A stretch of DNA of 64,000 bases from Formosa sp030427735 (GCF_051200825.1 NZ_CP195158.1:248001-312000), one strand, 5' to 3'; shown: positions 1 through 7,828, counted from the stretch's first letter. Program-made: numbers and translations. The notes: a model not told the origin generated them from the letters alone.

Positions 1-881
1 TCAATAGTAGGTACGCCCAAACCAATATATTTTGTGGTACCAATTACATAAATGCATATTGCTAAAACTATACCGCCAATAAAAGGGCGTAGCGGAGGAT
101 ATTTTATATATCTGCTAAATAAATTGCTCCAAAAGTGTGTAGATTTAGAAAATAGCATGGCTACCAAGCCAAAAATGATGCCTGCTAAAAGCGCCCAAAG
201 CAAATTTATAGGGTTCATTTCTGCAACTTGATCGATATGATAATGGGTATGCGACACATTCCAAAGTTCGCAAAAGTAATTAGCAAGTATCGCCGCTAAA
301 AAACTGGGCACTATGGCGTCTAACCTTATGCGGCCAAGAATAAGAACTTCTAAAGAAAAAATACCTCCTGCCAGAGGAGTGCCAAATACCGATGCAAAAC
401 CAGCGCTAATACCAGCGATTAATATGATTCTTCGGTCTCTTCTAGATAAATTAAAAACACTCGTAAACCTATCGGCTATAGCTCCGCCTATTTGTACTGC
501 CGTGCCTTCTCGACCTGCTGAGCCACCAAATAAATGGGTTACAACGGTTCCGAATAAAACCAACGGCGCCATTTTAAAAGGAATTATTTTTTTAGGAGAA
601 TGAAATTCTTCAAGCAATAAATTATTGCCTTTAACCACACTGTTGCCATAAAGATGATACGAAAGACCAATAATGAAGCCACCAATGGGTAATAGTGCAA
701 TAATCCATAAATGAGATTCTCTCCATTGTGTTGCCCACTCCAAACTAAACAGAAAAAAAGCCGATACACTACCAGCAACAGCGCCTAAAAGCAAACAGAT
801 GCAAAACCATTTAATGAGATATAGTAGTGAAGGAATCTGCTCTAAATTGCTTAAAGCTTGTTTTATTGTGTTGCGCGTCAT
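1..881 (-). CDS. ClC-type voltage-gated chloride channel/transporter, 3' end outside window
   Basis: Membrane protein of the ClC family, which moves chloride (or exchanges chloride for protons) across the inner membrane. The first 293 codons are visible; the C-terminus lies beyond base 1. Hydrophobic helices run throughout. The family signature GSAGREG is at residues 120-126, with Glu125 matching the gating glutamate of known ClC proteins; the usual following Pro is Thr here. A second conserved stretch, GFASVFGTPLAG, follows. The ATG at 881-879 overlaps the stop of the upstream CPBP protease gene by 4 bases (ATGA), so the two are probably translated in a coupled way. Channel versus antiporter cannot be decided from sequence alone. 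Confidence 0.93.
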   Translation of the reverse strand, partial: MTRNTIKQALSNLEQIPSLLYLIKWFCICLLLGAVAGSVSAFFLFSLEWATQWRESHLWIIALLPIGGFIIGLSYHLYGNSVVKGNNLLLEEFHSPKKIIPFKMAPLVLFGTVVTHLFGGSAGREGTAVQIGGAIADRFTSVFNLSRRDRRIILIAGISAGFASVFGTPLAGGIFSLEVLILGRIRLDAIVPSFLAAILANYFCELWNVSHTHYHIDQVAEMNPINLLWALLAGIIFGLVAMLFSKSTHFWSNLFSRYIKYPPLRPFIGGIVLAICIYVIGTTKYIGLGVPTI

Positions 882-1570
882 AGTGGGATGTTTGACTGTT
901 TTTGAATCTGTTCTACGTTATAAGCTAGAAGTCCTGTATTAATATCTATTGCTATATGAAGAAGAACAGCTAACCAAATGTTTTGAGTAAAATAGTAAAT
1001 AACAGAAAATAGCAAACCTAATATAAAGGCGATTATTAGGTTAGATATTCCGCTGCCAATATGGGTTAAAGCAAAAATAATGTTCGGTATAATAAAAGCA
1101 AAGCCTAACATGGTGTGTTCTCTACAAAATTCAAACAAAAAAAGCCTAAATATTATTTCTTCACAAATTCCAGCGCTTATTGATAGTAAAATAAACCAAA
1201 AACGTTCTTGTTTTGTTTTGGGTAGGTAATGATAGATGGCGTTTAATTTGTTCTTTATGTCATTACTGTGTTCTGCAGATATTTTAGTCGATTTATATTG
1301 AAAGATACTAAATGCCATAATTAAAAGAAAGACTATTAAGCCAATAATCGAAAAATTGGGATAAAAATTTAGTTTAGGTTGTTTGTAAATTAAATATTGA
1401 AGAATTACCAATAGTGTTAAAAACCAAAATATAAAAAGGGTTAGTTTGTAATCTATAAGTCGAAATGCCCCGTCTCGTTTAATATTCAAGTTTATTCTTT
1501 TATGGGTAAGCACCACATAAATAGGAAAAACTATTCCAATTAATACTGCTATAATACTAGTTGTAGCCAT
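878..1570 (-). CDS. CPBP family intramembrane metalloprotease (CAAX/Abi type)
   Basis: Polytopic membrane protein of 230 residues. It carries the three motifs of the CPBP/Abi family: EEIIFR with the Glu pair at 137-138 and Arg142, a FALTH motif ending in His170, and LLHIAID with His205 and Asp209. In characterised members these polar residues sit inside the membrane and form the active site of a glutamic or metal-dependent protease. The substrate is unknown; members act in prenyl-protein processing, bacteriocin immunity and regulated proteolysis. It is the first gene of a two-gene unit with the ClC channel, whose start overlaps its stop by 4 bases. The region upstream (1571-2094) has no gene and is rich in inverted repeats. 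Confidence 0.88.
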   Translation of the reverse strand: MATTSIIAVLIGIVFPIYVVLTHKRINLNIKRDGAFRLIDYKLTLFIFWFLTLLVILQYLIYKQPKLNFYPNFSIIGLIVFLLIMAFSIFQYKSTKISAEHSNDIKNKLNAIYHYLPKTKQERFWFILLSISAGICEEIIFRLFLFEFCREHTMLGFAFIIPNIIFALTHIGSGISNLIIAFILGLLFSVIYYFTQNIWLAVLLHIAIDINTGLLAYNVEQIQKQSNIPL

Positions 1571-1714
1571 ATTATTTCAATATTAAACAGTTAAAAACCA
1601 TCAGAGTTATTTTAAAGATACAAATTTGTAAAGAATATATTAGAGTTTAAAATGTATAAAAATTGCGTTTTTAAATAGCCCTTTAAATTTTAGAAAAAGA
1701 CTACGTGTGTGGCT

Positions 1715-1748
1715 AATGTCTTGTTAATTAAAATTTTAACAAGACATT
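1715..1748. repeat. Perfect 13-bp inverted repeat
   Basis: AATGTCTTGTTAA at 1715-1727 pairs with TTAACAAGACATT at 1736-1748 around an 8-base loop. No T-run follows on either strand, so it is not a simple intrinsic terminator. It may be an RNA stem or an operator. Confidence 0.75.
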
Positions 1749-1810
1749 GTGATTTTAAAAACAATTCTGGTATAATTTTTACCGTTACTAGTTTGCTAAG
1801 ATTTATTATA

Positions 1811-1881
1811 AAAATCCCTGTCAAGATAAACAAAAGTATGCATAGGAATGTAAGCCAAATTACTTCTTGGCAGGAGATTTT
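1811..1881 (+). repeat. Long imperfect stem, candidate structured RNA element
   Basis: AAAATCCCTGTCAAG (1811-1825) can pair with CTTGGCAGG plus GATTTT (1866-1881), giving 15 pairs with a single bulged A and one G-U pair when read as plus-strand RNA. The G-U pair favours an RNA role on the plus strand over a DNA-binding palindrome. The 40-base loop contains the small palindrome TATGCATA. Confidence 0.5.
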
Positions 1882-1961
1882 TAATTTGTAAGTCGCACGC
1901 TTTTCAATTTATATAAAAAGAAATGAAACATACATAATTTTTTTGGTTGGTTATTTAGTTT

Positions 1962-2003
1962 AAAACTGCTTAAAGGATAATTCCTTTAAGCAGTTTTTAT
2001 TTT
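1962..2003 (+). terminator. Strong intrinsic terminator with no annotated gene in front of it
   Basis: A perfect 15-bp stem (1962-1976 with 1983-1997), loop ATAATT, followed on the plus strand by TTTTTATTTTT. The minus-strand flank is A-rich, so termination works on plus-strand transcription. The flanking genes diverge from here, so this ends either an unannotated plus-strand transcript or an attenuated leader of kbp. Confidence 0.8.
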
Positions 2004-2019
2004 TAGAATTTATGTGAGT

Positions 2020-2037
2020 GTTTAATTGGAATTAAAC
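2020..2037. promoter_or_regulatory. Palindrome upstream of kbp, possible operator
   Basis: GTTTAATTGGAATTAAAC is a perfect 8-bp inverted repeat with a 2-base centre, 57 bases before the kbp start. Its size and symmetry suit a dimeric regulator, but no regulator gene adjoins it. Confidence 0.4.
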
Positions 2038-2094
2038 TGAGAATTTTTAAACTTTACAAGAGCTATTAAATAACATTTTAAAAATTAAATAATT

Positions 2095-2592
2095 ATGGGT
2101 TTATTTTCATTCATTAAAGATGCAGGTGCCAATATTTTTGGAATTGGTAAAAGCAGTGCCGAAGAGGCTGCAGAAAAAGCGGCCGATGCTGCTGCTGCAA
2201 AATTAGCAGCCGAAAATGCAGCTGCGGCTAAGTTAAAAGAAACAGTAACCGACTTAAGTTTGCAAGTAAGCAACTTAAATATAGTTGTTAAAGATGATTT
2301 AGCGACCGTTACAGGTGCCGCTTACGATCAGGCTACTAAAGAAAAAGTAGTGCTTGTGGTAGGGAATTCGGCAGGTATTGCCACAGTAGACGACCAGATG
2401 ACTGTTGAAAATCCAGAGCCAGAAGCTCAATTTCACACTGTAGTTAGCGGCGATACTTTAGGAAAGATTGCCAAGAAGTTTTATGGTAATGCAATGAAAT
2501 ATCCAGAAATTTTTGAAGCTAACAAACCTATGCTTAAAGATCCAGATAAAATTTACCCTGGTCAGGTATTGCGTATTCCTACTTTAGGGTAG
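2095..2592 (+). CDS. kbp: BON-LysM protein, Kbp/YgaU family
   Basis: A 165-residue soluble protein. The N-terminus MGLFSFIKDAGANIFG closely resembles the start of E. coli Kbp (YgaU). An alanine/lysine-rich helical stretch (residues 22-45) is followed by a BON domain (about 50-110, including the VGNSAGIATVDDQM segment) and a C-terminal LysM domain (about 112-165, with the SGDTLGKIAKKFYGN motif and the ending PDKIYPGQVLRIP). E. coli Kbp binds potassium through these two domains and is cytoplasmic; no signal peptide is seen here either. Transcribed alone. A terminator and a palindrome lie upstream, so expression may be controlled in the leader. Confidence 0.9.
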   Translation: MGLFSFIKDAGANIFGIGKSSAEEAAEKAADAAAAKLAAENAAAAKLKETVTDLSLQVSNLNIVVKDDLATVTGAAYDQATKEKVVLVVGNSAGIATVDDQMTVENPEPEAQFHTVVSGDTLGKIAKKFYGNAMKYPEIFEANKPMLKDPDKIYPGQVLRIPTLG

Positions 2593-2644
2593 TCAATAAA
2601 AAATTAAAAGACTTCAGAGCGGGTCTGAGAAAGTTAAGTAATTC

Positions 2645-2718
2645 GTCATTCTGTGCCAGACACAGAATCTCATCATATTCAAAGCAATGAGTATGATAAT
2701 CTGAAATACATTCAGATT
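2645..2718. repeat. REP-like pair of small hairpins
   Basis: Two palindromes between the convergent kbp and nadD genes: TTCTGTG-CCAGA-CACAGAA inside a CGTCATT...AATCTCATC frame (2645-2674), and AATCTGA-N7-TCAGATT (2698-2718). The first has the layout of the dispersed CGTCATTCC...GGAATCTCA repeats common in flavobacterial intergenic DNA. It may double as the transcription end for kbp. Confidence 0.5.
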
Positions 2719-2749
2719 GACTAAAAATTAAATTTTTCAGACTCGTTTT

Positions 2750-3328
2750 TTATTTATAAAAATTCATTTCGTCTATATATTGCCAAACGCTGTCGGTAAG
2801 TAGGGGGATGCAGTTTTTTTGCTCGGCTATAGCTTTTCTGATGGCTGTAGATGAAATTTCCATAATTGGCGCATCTACTTTATGAATTTTTGGATGGTTT
2901 TGGTATGGTGTTTTAATACCTTCATTAGAAATTCTTGGGTAAACATAAATGTGGTAACGTTCTAAAATAACATCGTGGTTTTTCCACTTATGAAAACCGT
3001 TTAAATTGTCTTCGCCCATAATTAAAGAAAACTCGTGATTGGGATGTTTTTCTTCTAAATGTATAAGGGTGTTAATGGTGTAATTGGGTTGCGGCAAATT
3101 AAATTCTATGTTACTAGGTTGTAATTTGTCGTAAGCATTTGTTGCTAAATACACCATCTCTAAACGGTGGTGGTTATCTAATAGAGTACTTTTCTTTTTA
3201 AAAGGATTGTGCGGGGTTACCACTAACCAAATTTGATCTAAATCGCTGTATTCGGCCATGTGGTTTGCAATAATTATATGGCCTATATGTATTGGGTTAA
3301 ACGTGCCAAAGTACAATCCGACTTTCAT
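2750..3328 (-). CDS. nadD: Nicotinate-nucleotide adenylyltransferase
   Basis: Joins ATP and nicotinate mononucleotide to give deamido-NAD, a late step of NAD synthesis in the cytoplasm. The 192-residue length is normal. The N-terminal nucleotidyltransferase signature GTFNPIHIGH (residues 8-17, His14 and His17) binds ATP phosphates, and the C-terminal ISSTAIR motif near residue 160 completes the site. Third gene of a tight minus-strand operon yicC-gmk-nadD, 9 bases after gmk. Confidence 0.96.
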   Translation of the reverse strand: MKVGLYFGTFNPIHIGHIIIANHMAEYSDLDQIWLVVTPHNPFKKKSTLLDNHHRLEMVYLATNAYDKLQPSNIEFNLPQPNYTINTLIHLEEKHPNHEFSLIMGEDNLNGFHKWKNHDVILERYHIYVYPRISNEGIKTPYQNHPKIHKVDAPIMEISSTAIRKAIAEQKNCIPLLTDSVWQYIDEMNFYK

Positions 3329-3337
3329 GAATTACAG

Positions 3338-3910
3338 CTATTGGTTTATAAAATTGGCTACTGTATTTTCGGCTTCTGCCAATGCGTGTTCTAAATTGTC
3401 GTTTTCAATTATGCAGTCGAATAACGGCGCTGTTGCTAATTCGGCCGAAGCTTTGGCTACACGCATGTTTATTTTATCTTCAGATTCTGTTTTACGTTTT
3501 TTTAATCTGATTTTTAGTTCGTCAATACTTGGTGGTTTTACGAAAATGGACAGGGTTTGCTCAGGGAATTTCCGTTTAATACGTAACCCTCCAGATACAT
3601 CTATATCAAAAATTACGTGTTTCCCTTTAGCCCAGATGCGTTCTACTTCGCTTTTAAGAGTGCCGTAAAAATTATCGCGATATACTTCTTCCCATTCCAG
3701 AAAAGCATCATTTTTTATGTTGTTTTTAAATTCTTCTAACGATAAAAAATAATAGTCTTTTGCATGAATTTCTTCCCCACGTTTGGCTCTAGAAGTCGCC
3801 GAAATAGAGAATTCTAAGTTTAACGATTCTATAGCCAACAAATGTCTTACAATGGTGGTTTTTCCAGATCCGGATGGTGCAGAGAATACAATAAGTTTTC
3901 CTTCGGGCAT
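3338..3910 (-). CDS. gmk: Guanylate kinase
   Basis: Phosphorylates GMP to GDP with ATP, linking purine synthesis and salvage to GTP. The 190-residue length is typical. The P-loop APSGSGKTT is at residues 11-19; SATSRAKRGEE is the GMP-binding arginine motif, followed by the YYF...F.F.EW segment typical of the family. One base separates the end of yicC from its start, and nadD follows directly, so the three are co-transcribed. Confidence 0.97.
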   Translation of the reverse strand: MPEGKLIVFSAPSGSGKTTIVRHLLAIESLNLEFSISATSRAKRGEEIHAKDYYFLSLEEFKNNIKNDAFLEWEEVYRDNFYGTLKSEVERIWAKGKHVIFDIDVSGGLRIKRKFPEQTLSIFVKPPSIDELKIRLKKRKTESEDKINMRVAKASAELATAPLFDCIIENDNLEHALAEAENTVANFINQ

Positions 3911-3911
3911 A

Positions 3912-4769
3912 TTATAAAACGTTTAAAAGTTGTTCTTTTATTTTTTCTAGTTCGTCTTTCATTTGAACGACTAATTGTTGCATAGGGGCATAATTACTTT
4001 TAGAGCCAATGGTGTTAATTTCTCGTCCTATTTCCTGACTAATGAATCCTAGTTTTTTTCCGTTAGAATCTTTAGAATTTAAGGCAGTTATAAAGTAACT
4101 TAAATGGTTTTGTAAACGTACTTTTTCTTCTGTAATATCGTATTTTTCGATATAGTAAACTAGTTCTTGTTCAAAGCGGTTTTCGTCTACCTTTTCTTTC
4201 AATTCTTCAATACCTTTACGCAAGCGTTCTCTAACGGCTTCAACACGTTCTGGGTCTATTGCAATAACCTGCTGTAGTAGGCTTTCTATGGTCTTTACCC
4301 GAGTTTTAAAATCTTGTTCTAAAACCTTTCCTTCGTCTAAACGGTATTGGTTTAAATGGTTTATGGCTTCATTTACTTCGGTTAAAACAGCTTTCCATTC
4401 ATCTTCATCAATATCTGCGCGTTCTGTGCTTAAAGCGTCTGGAAAACGAACGGCCATTTTAAGCAGTTCTGTAGCATCGCCATCTACAATGTCTTGTAAT
4501 TGTTTAAGATATTGCGTAACCACAGGTTTGTTAATTTGTGTTGTGGTTTCTTCGCCTGTAACTTCAACAAATATCGAGAAGTCTATTTTGCCGCGCTCTA
4601 GTTGGTCGGCTATAAGCTTGCGTAATTGCAATTCTTTTTCTCTGTAAAAGGAAGGCATGCGCGTATTCAAATCGAGGTTTTTACTATTAAGAGATTTTAT
4701 TTCGATAGAAATTTTTTTGGTTGGCAATTGTAGTACCGATTTACCATAACCTGTCATTGAATATATCAT
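3912..4769 (-). CDS. YicC/YloC family endoribonuclease
   Basis: A 285-residue protein opening with the family signature MIYSMTGYGK and ending with the conserved GREINTIGSKSN...VQMKDELEKIKEQLLNV helical region. E. coli YicC is an endoribonuclease that promotes decay of small RNAs. The highly charged middle (about 140-230) is predicted helical. First gene of the operon with gmk and nadD; yicC beside gmk is a very common arrangement, and the linkage supports the call. The start lies at the first Met, with no in-frame alternative upstream. Confidence 0.92.
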   Translation of the reverse strand: MIYSMTGYGKSVLQLPTKKISIEIKSLNSKNLDLNTRMPSFYREKELQLRKLIADQLERGKIDFSIFVEVTGEETTTQINKPVVTQYLKQLQDIVDGDATELLKMAVRFPDALSTERADIDEDEWKAVLTEVNEAINHLNQYRLDEGKVLEQDFKTRVKTIESLLQQVIAIDPERVEAVRERLRKGIEELKEKVDENRFEQELVYYIEKYDITEEKVRLQNHLSYFITALNSKDSNGKKLGFISQEIGREINTIGSKSNYAPMQQLVVQMKDELEKIKEQLLNVL

Positions 4770-4856
4770 AAGCGTCTTTTAAAGTTGTACAAAGATAATT
4801 AAAACTAAAGGTTTAGAAAACACTAATTAATATTATGCATGCAGAGTAATATTTTT

Positions 4857-4864
4857 TATTTTTG
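4857..4864 (+). promoter_or_regulatory. -7 promoter box TATTTTTG for the thioesterase gene
   Basis: Exact match to the Bacteroidota -7 consensus TAnnTTTG, ending 15 bases before the ATG at 4880. The -33 position has TATG, a partial match to TTTG. Confidence 0.55.
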
Positions 4865-4879
4865 AAGTAAAACTGAAGC

Positions 4880-5359
4880 ATGTACACAAAACAATTCGAA
4901 ATTAGATGGAGCGATATAGATGCTAATCGTCATTTAGCGAATTCGGCCTATACCAATTTTATGAGCCATACCCGTATGGCATTTTTAATGGAGCAAGGGT
5001 TTTCTGCAAACGAACTGGCTAAATTTAATATCGGGCCTGTGGTGTTTTACGAGCATATGTATTATTTTAAAGAAGCGTTTTTAGGCCAGCCAATTACTGT
5101 TGGTTTAGAAGTTTCGGGCTATAGTGAAGATGGTAAATTTTTTAAGTTCGAACATCAGTTTTACAATGATAAAGGCGATAATATAGCGCATTGCGAAATG
5201 CTTGGCGGATGGATAGATTTAAAACAACGAAAACTTATAGGCTTACCAGAAAAGTTGTTAGCATTACTTGAAGTTTTTCCTAAAAGTGAAAATTTTAAAA
5301 TATTAACTAAAGAAGATACTCGGGTTAATAATAAAGTGCCAAAACCGTTAAAAGTCTAA
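4880..5359 (+). CDS. Acyl-CoA thioesterase, 4HBT hotdog fold
   Basis: A 159-residue single-hotdog protein of the 4-hydroxybenzoyl-CoA thioesterase/FatM type, expected to hydrolyse an acyl-CoA or acyl-ACP thioester in the cytoplasm. The N-terminal motif RWSDIDANRHLANSAY places Asp14 at the position of the catalytic aspartate and His18 where family members have the GH pair. The natural acyl substrate cannot be read from sequence. Transcribed alone from a box at 4857-4864; its last 4 bases overlap the end of the convergent EamA gene, and a shared hairpin at 5339-5376 covers both stops. Confidence 0.85.
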   Translation: MYTKQFEIRWSDIDANRHLANSAYTNFMSHTRMAFLMEQGFSANELAKFNIGPVVFYEHMYYFKEAFLGQPITVGLEVSGYSEDGKFFKFEHQFYNDKGDNIAHCEMLGGWIDLKQRKLIGLPEKLLALLEVFPKSENFKILTKEDTRVNNKVPKPLKV

Positions 5360-5376
5360 GCGGTTTTTGGTTTTTT
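5339..5376 (+). terminator. Intrinsic terminator across the overlapping stops
   Basis: CCAAAACCG (5339-5347) pairs with CGGTTTTTGG (5361-5370) with one extra base, followed by TTTTTTAG. It spans the thioesterase stop and the coding end of the convergent EamA gene. Confidence 0.65.
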
Positions 5377-6246
5377 AGTTACTAAATAAACACCAATAAA
5401 AATTAGTACGGCTGCACTGATTTTTACAGAATTAATTTGATCCGACCCTATTAACTGAGCAAAAATTGCCGCAATCACAGGCTGTATATATACAAAAGTA
5501 CTTACTGTTGAAGCGCGCAATTGTGTTAATGCCAACGGATTTAAAACATAGGTGCCGTAGGTAGCAAAAACAATTACAAACACAACCGCAAACCAAATAT
5601 AAGCAGGGAAGCTATGCCATTTAATTTCTAAAACTTCCTGATAACTAAAAGGCGCTGTCATGATTAAGCCAAATAAAAACATCCATTTTAAGAAAGTAAA
5701 TGGGTGGTATTTTTCGGTTAGTTTTTTTATTATGATTAGATAAATACTGAAGGCAGTTGCGTTTAAAAGGATAAGCGAATTGCCTAGAAAAATATTGTCT
5801 CCTGGTTGAGAAGATTTTCCATAGATGCTCAGTACCAAAGCGCCTGCAAACCCCATGAAAATACCAAGTATATTAATTCTAGAAACCTTTTCTTTTAGAT
5901 ATATGGCGGAAAGTATTAATACGACTATTGGAGTAATTGTCATGATAACCGACGCATGAATAGGTGTGGTATATTCTAAGCCTTTAAAAAATGAAAGCAT
6001 ATTTACGCACATGCCAAAAAACGAAGCGACAATAAAAATTAAAAAATCTTTTTTGGCGATGTTTTGTTTAGGAACCAAAACGTCAAAAATCCAAAATAAA
6101 AGAGTGGTGCCTATTAAACGCAACAAAATAAAACCAAATGGTTTTACATAACCACCGTCTATAACATCGTTGGCAAAACTGTAATTTAAACCATAAAAAA
6201 TCTGAACTATAAAAGCAGCAATTAATGCCAAAATACGTTTATTCAT
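5356..6246 (-). CDS. EamA/DMT family transporter
   Basis: A 296-residue inner-membrane protein with ten predicted membrane segments, arranged as two EamA repeats of five helices. This is the drug/metabolite transporter superfamily, usually exporters of amino acids or other small metabolites; the substrate is not predictable. Typical features are the N-terminal FYGLNY segment after helix 1, and HASVIMTITPIVVLILSAIYLKEKVSR closing the first repeat with its conserved YLKE. Its start overlaps the end of the upstream ArsC-like gene by 8 bases, so both are likely in one transcript. Confidence 0.9.
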   Translation of the reverse strand: MNKRILALIAAFIVQIFYGLNYSFANDVIDGGYVKPFGFILLRLIGTTLLFWIFDVLVPKQNIAKKDFLIFIVASFFGMCVNMLSFFKGLEYTTPIHASVIMTITPIVVLILSAIYLKEKVSRINILGIFMGFAGALVLSIYGKSSQPGDNIFLGNSLILLNATAFSIYLIIIKKLTEKYHPFTFLKWMFLFGLIMTAPFSYQEVLEIKWHSFPAYIWFAVVFVIVFATYGTYVLNPLALTQLRASTVSTFVYIQPVIAAIFAQLIGSDQINSVKISAAVLIFIGVYLVTKKPKTA

Positions 6247-6592
6247 GAACGGCTAGTTTGGCAGCGTCAACAATTTTTTTACTATTTCCGATAAAAATGT
6301 CGTTGTTGTATATAAGTACAGGACGCTTTAAAAAGGTGTAATGTTCTAAAATGTATTGTTTGTAGTCGGCTTCCTCTAAAGTTTGGTTTTTAAGATCCAT
6401 TTCTTTGTATAACTTAGCGCGTTTGCTAAAAAGAGCTTCGTAACTTTTAGAGAGTTTATGCATTTCCTCTAACTGTTTAACGGTAATTGGTTGCTCTTTT
6501 ATATCTTGTAATTCCACATTTTCAGGTAAATCTAGAGTTTTTAAAATGCGCATGCAGGTATTGCATGTTTTTAAGTAATAGAATTTTTTCAT
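6239..6592 (-). CDS. ArsC/Spx-family thioredoxin-fold protein
   Basis: A protein of 117 residues when started at the ATG at 6592-6590. A longer reading from 6670 would overlap the divergent DinB-like gene and add a non-homologous hydrophobic lead. The N-terminus FYYLKTCNTCMRIL carries CNTC (Cys10 and Cys13), the redox motif of Spx and of some ArsC-like reductases, and RPVLIYNNDIFIGNS near the C-terminus matches the conserved RP-x-x family segment. It may be a small disulfide/thiol reductase or a Spx-like protein; arsenate reduction is not established. A second ArsC-like gene lies at 16245-16586. Confidence 0.8.
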   Translation of the reverse strand: MKKFYYLKTCNTCMRILKTLDLPENVELQDIKEQPITVKQLEEMHKLSKSYEALFSKRAKLYKEMDLKNQTLEEADYKQYILEHYTFLKRPVLIYNNDIFIGNSKKIVDAAKLAVHE

Positions 6593-6664
6593 GAGTGCTT
6601 TATTTAATGCAAAAATAAAAGGTTTTAAAGGAGCGATTGCTTTATATTTATAAAAAAGATAAAA

Positions 6665-7129
6665 ATGCAATTTACATTTACTGTTTTCGAAAAATCTAGA
6701 GCCATTTATAATTCGTATTTAGAAACATTATCACTAGAGGAATTAAATACGATACCGCAAGGATTCAATAATAATATTATTTGGAATATTAGCCATATTG
6801 TGGTTACTCAACAAATTTTAATGTATAAATTATCTGGTTTGCCTGTGCAGATAGCACCTAGTTTAATAGATCGTTATAAAAAAGGAACACGACCAGAGCA
6901 AGACGTATCTCAAAAAGAGGTAGATGATATGAAAGCCTTATTATTCGAAACTATTTCGCAAACGCAAACAGATTATAACAATAAATTATTTGTGAATTTT
7001 CAGGAGTATACTGTTTCTACTACAGGAAATACATTGCAAAGTGTAGAAGACGCAATAACGTTTGCCTTATTTCATGAAGGGTTGCACTTGGGTGTTGTAA
7101 AAGGTTTGCTAAATGCCATTAAACTTTAA
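6665..7129 (+). CDS. DinB-like four-helix protein
   Basis: A 154-residue protein of the DinB/YfiT superfamily, small four-helix-bundle proteins with a metal site made of three histidines. Candidate ligands are the His in WNISHIV (about residue 46) and the two His in FHEGLHLG near residue 140. Members include thiol-transferases and many of unknown role; the name comes from damage induction in Bacillus and has nothing to do with DNA polymerase IV. Its 3' end overlaps the convergent DUF3298-type gene by 21 bases, with no room for a separate terminator. Confidence 0.85.
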   Translation: MQFTFTVFEKSRAIYNSYLETLSLEELNTIPQGFNNNIIWNISHIVVTQQILMYKLSGLPVQIAPSLIDRYKKGTRPEQDVSQKEVDDMKALLFETISQTQTDYNNKLFVNFQEYTVSTTGNTLQSVEDAITFALFHEGLHLGVVKGLLNAIKL

Positions 7130-7828
7130 ATAGGTATTGGCTTCGTGGTAAGGTATAGCGAATTCTGTAACACCAGTGGCGTATGGTGCAATTTCGTAAG
7201 TATTGTATAATAATATCAAACCTTCGGAACTATAGCCTATATTTTGAGGCAGTGTAAAAGACTCTGCTTCAAAATACATATCCTTTTTGTCTTTTGTTTC
7301 GGTTTCAAAATACGATTCGGCCAATGTGGCGAACGATTTTTCGTCGGTAAACAGTTGTCGATTTGTTAGTAATAAACCCGATTGTGCATCAAAATTCAAA
7401 AAATTAATAGCTAAAATACCATGTGCGCCACCAGTATTGGTATAGCAGGTTAGCGAAATGCTTATTATTTCTGGAGTTTGATACATGACTTCTCCATCAA
7501 CTTGTGCTTCCCATTCTATAACGCTGTCGGTAAATTGATTTTTAAAATTTTGGTATTCGGTGTTAAATATTGAGATGTTTTCCTCTAACGAACTTGTCGA
7601 TTTTTGTTCTTGATTAAATTGAAGCGCAAGAGCGGTTTTTTCTCGTAAAATTGCATTAATGTTATTGGCTACTTTACTATTGCCAATAGCTTCAGGTATA
7701 TGTATTTCTACAATGTTGTTGTTTGGGGTAGTAATGTGTTGCTCTTCGAAAAGGAGTAATTTTTTTTCTTCAGAACAAGACCAAATTGTAATACTAATAA
7801 GTAATGCAATTAAAAATTTAGGAGACAT
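7109..7828 (-). CDS. Lipoprotein with DUF4163/DUF3298 (RsiV-like) domains
   Basis: A 239-residue exported protein with a signal sequence and lipobox ending in Cys18 (ITIWSCSEE). The mature part has an N-terminal DUF4163-like region (about 30-120) and a C-terminal DUF3298 region containing the recognisable TNTGGAHGI...NFDAQSGLLLTNRQLF segment. This pair is also found in the extracytoplasmic part of the anti-sigma factor RsiV, which binds lysozyme, but there is no cytoplasmic anti-sigma domain or transmembrane helix here. Function unknown; a periplasmic binding or inhibitor role is only a guess. Its coding end overlaps the DinB-like gene. Confidence 0.8.
   Translation of the reverse strand: MSPKFLIALLISITIWSCSEEKKLLLFEEQHITTPNNNIVEIHIPEAIGNSKVANNINAILREKTALALQFNQEQKSTSSLEENISIFNTEYQNFKNQFTDSVIEWEAQVDGEVMYQTPEIISISLTCYTNTGGAHGILAINFLNFDAQSGLLLTNRQLFTDEKSFATLAESYFETETKDKKDMYFEAESFTLPQNIGYSSEGLILLYNTYEIAPYATGVTEFAIPYHEANTYLKFNGI

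Larger units (their letters stand above)
1571..2094. other. Gene-free 524-base stretch with four inverted repeats
   Basis: Lies between the divergent CPBP protease gene and kbp. It holds a perfect 13-bp inverted repeat (1715-1748), a 15-bp stem with one bulge and one G-U pair (1811-1825 with 1866-1881), a 15-bp terminator hairpin with a T tail (1962-1997) and a perfect 8-bp palindrome (2020-2037). The only ORF, 60 codons from a GTG at 1709, has strongly biased lysine/isoleucine content, no recognisable domain and no good ribosome-binding site. A structured plus-strand RNA ending at the terminator, or a long attenuated leader of kbp, explains the pattern better than a protein gene. Confidence 0.6.

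Noticed and set aside
1709..1891. 60-codon ORF from GTG in the gene-free stretch
   Set aside because: No ribosome-binding site, no domain, it begins inside an inverted repeat and its composition is that of AT-rich non-coding DNA.
1571..2094. c-di-AMP (ydaO), potassium or other known riboswitch before kbp
   Set aside because: None of the conserved cores I know are present; the stretch is AT-rich with simple stems.
6239..6670. Longer start for the ArsC-like gene at 6670
   Set aside because: The extra 26 residues run into the divergent DinB-like gene and precede the natural start MKKFYYLKTC, which matches the family.
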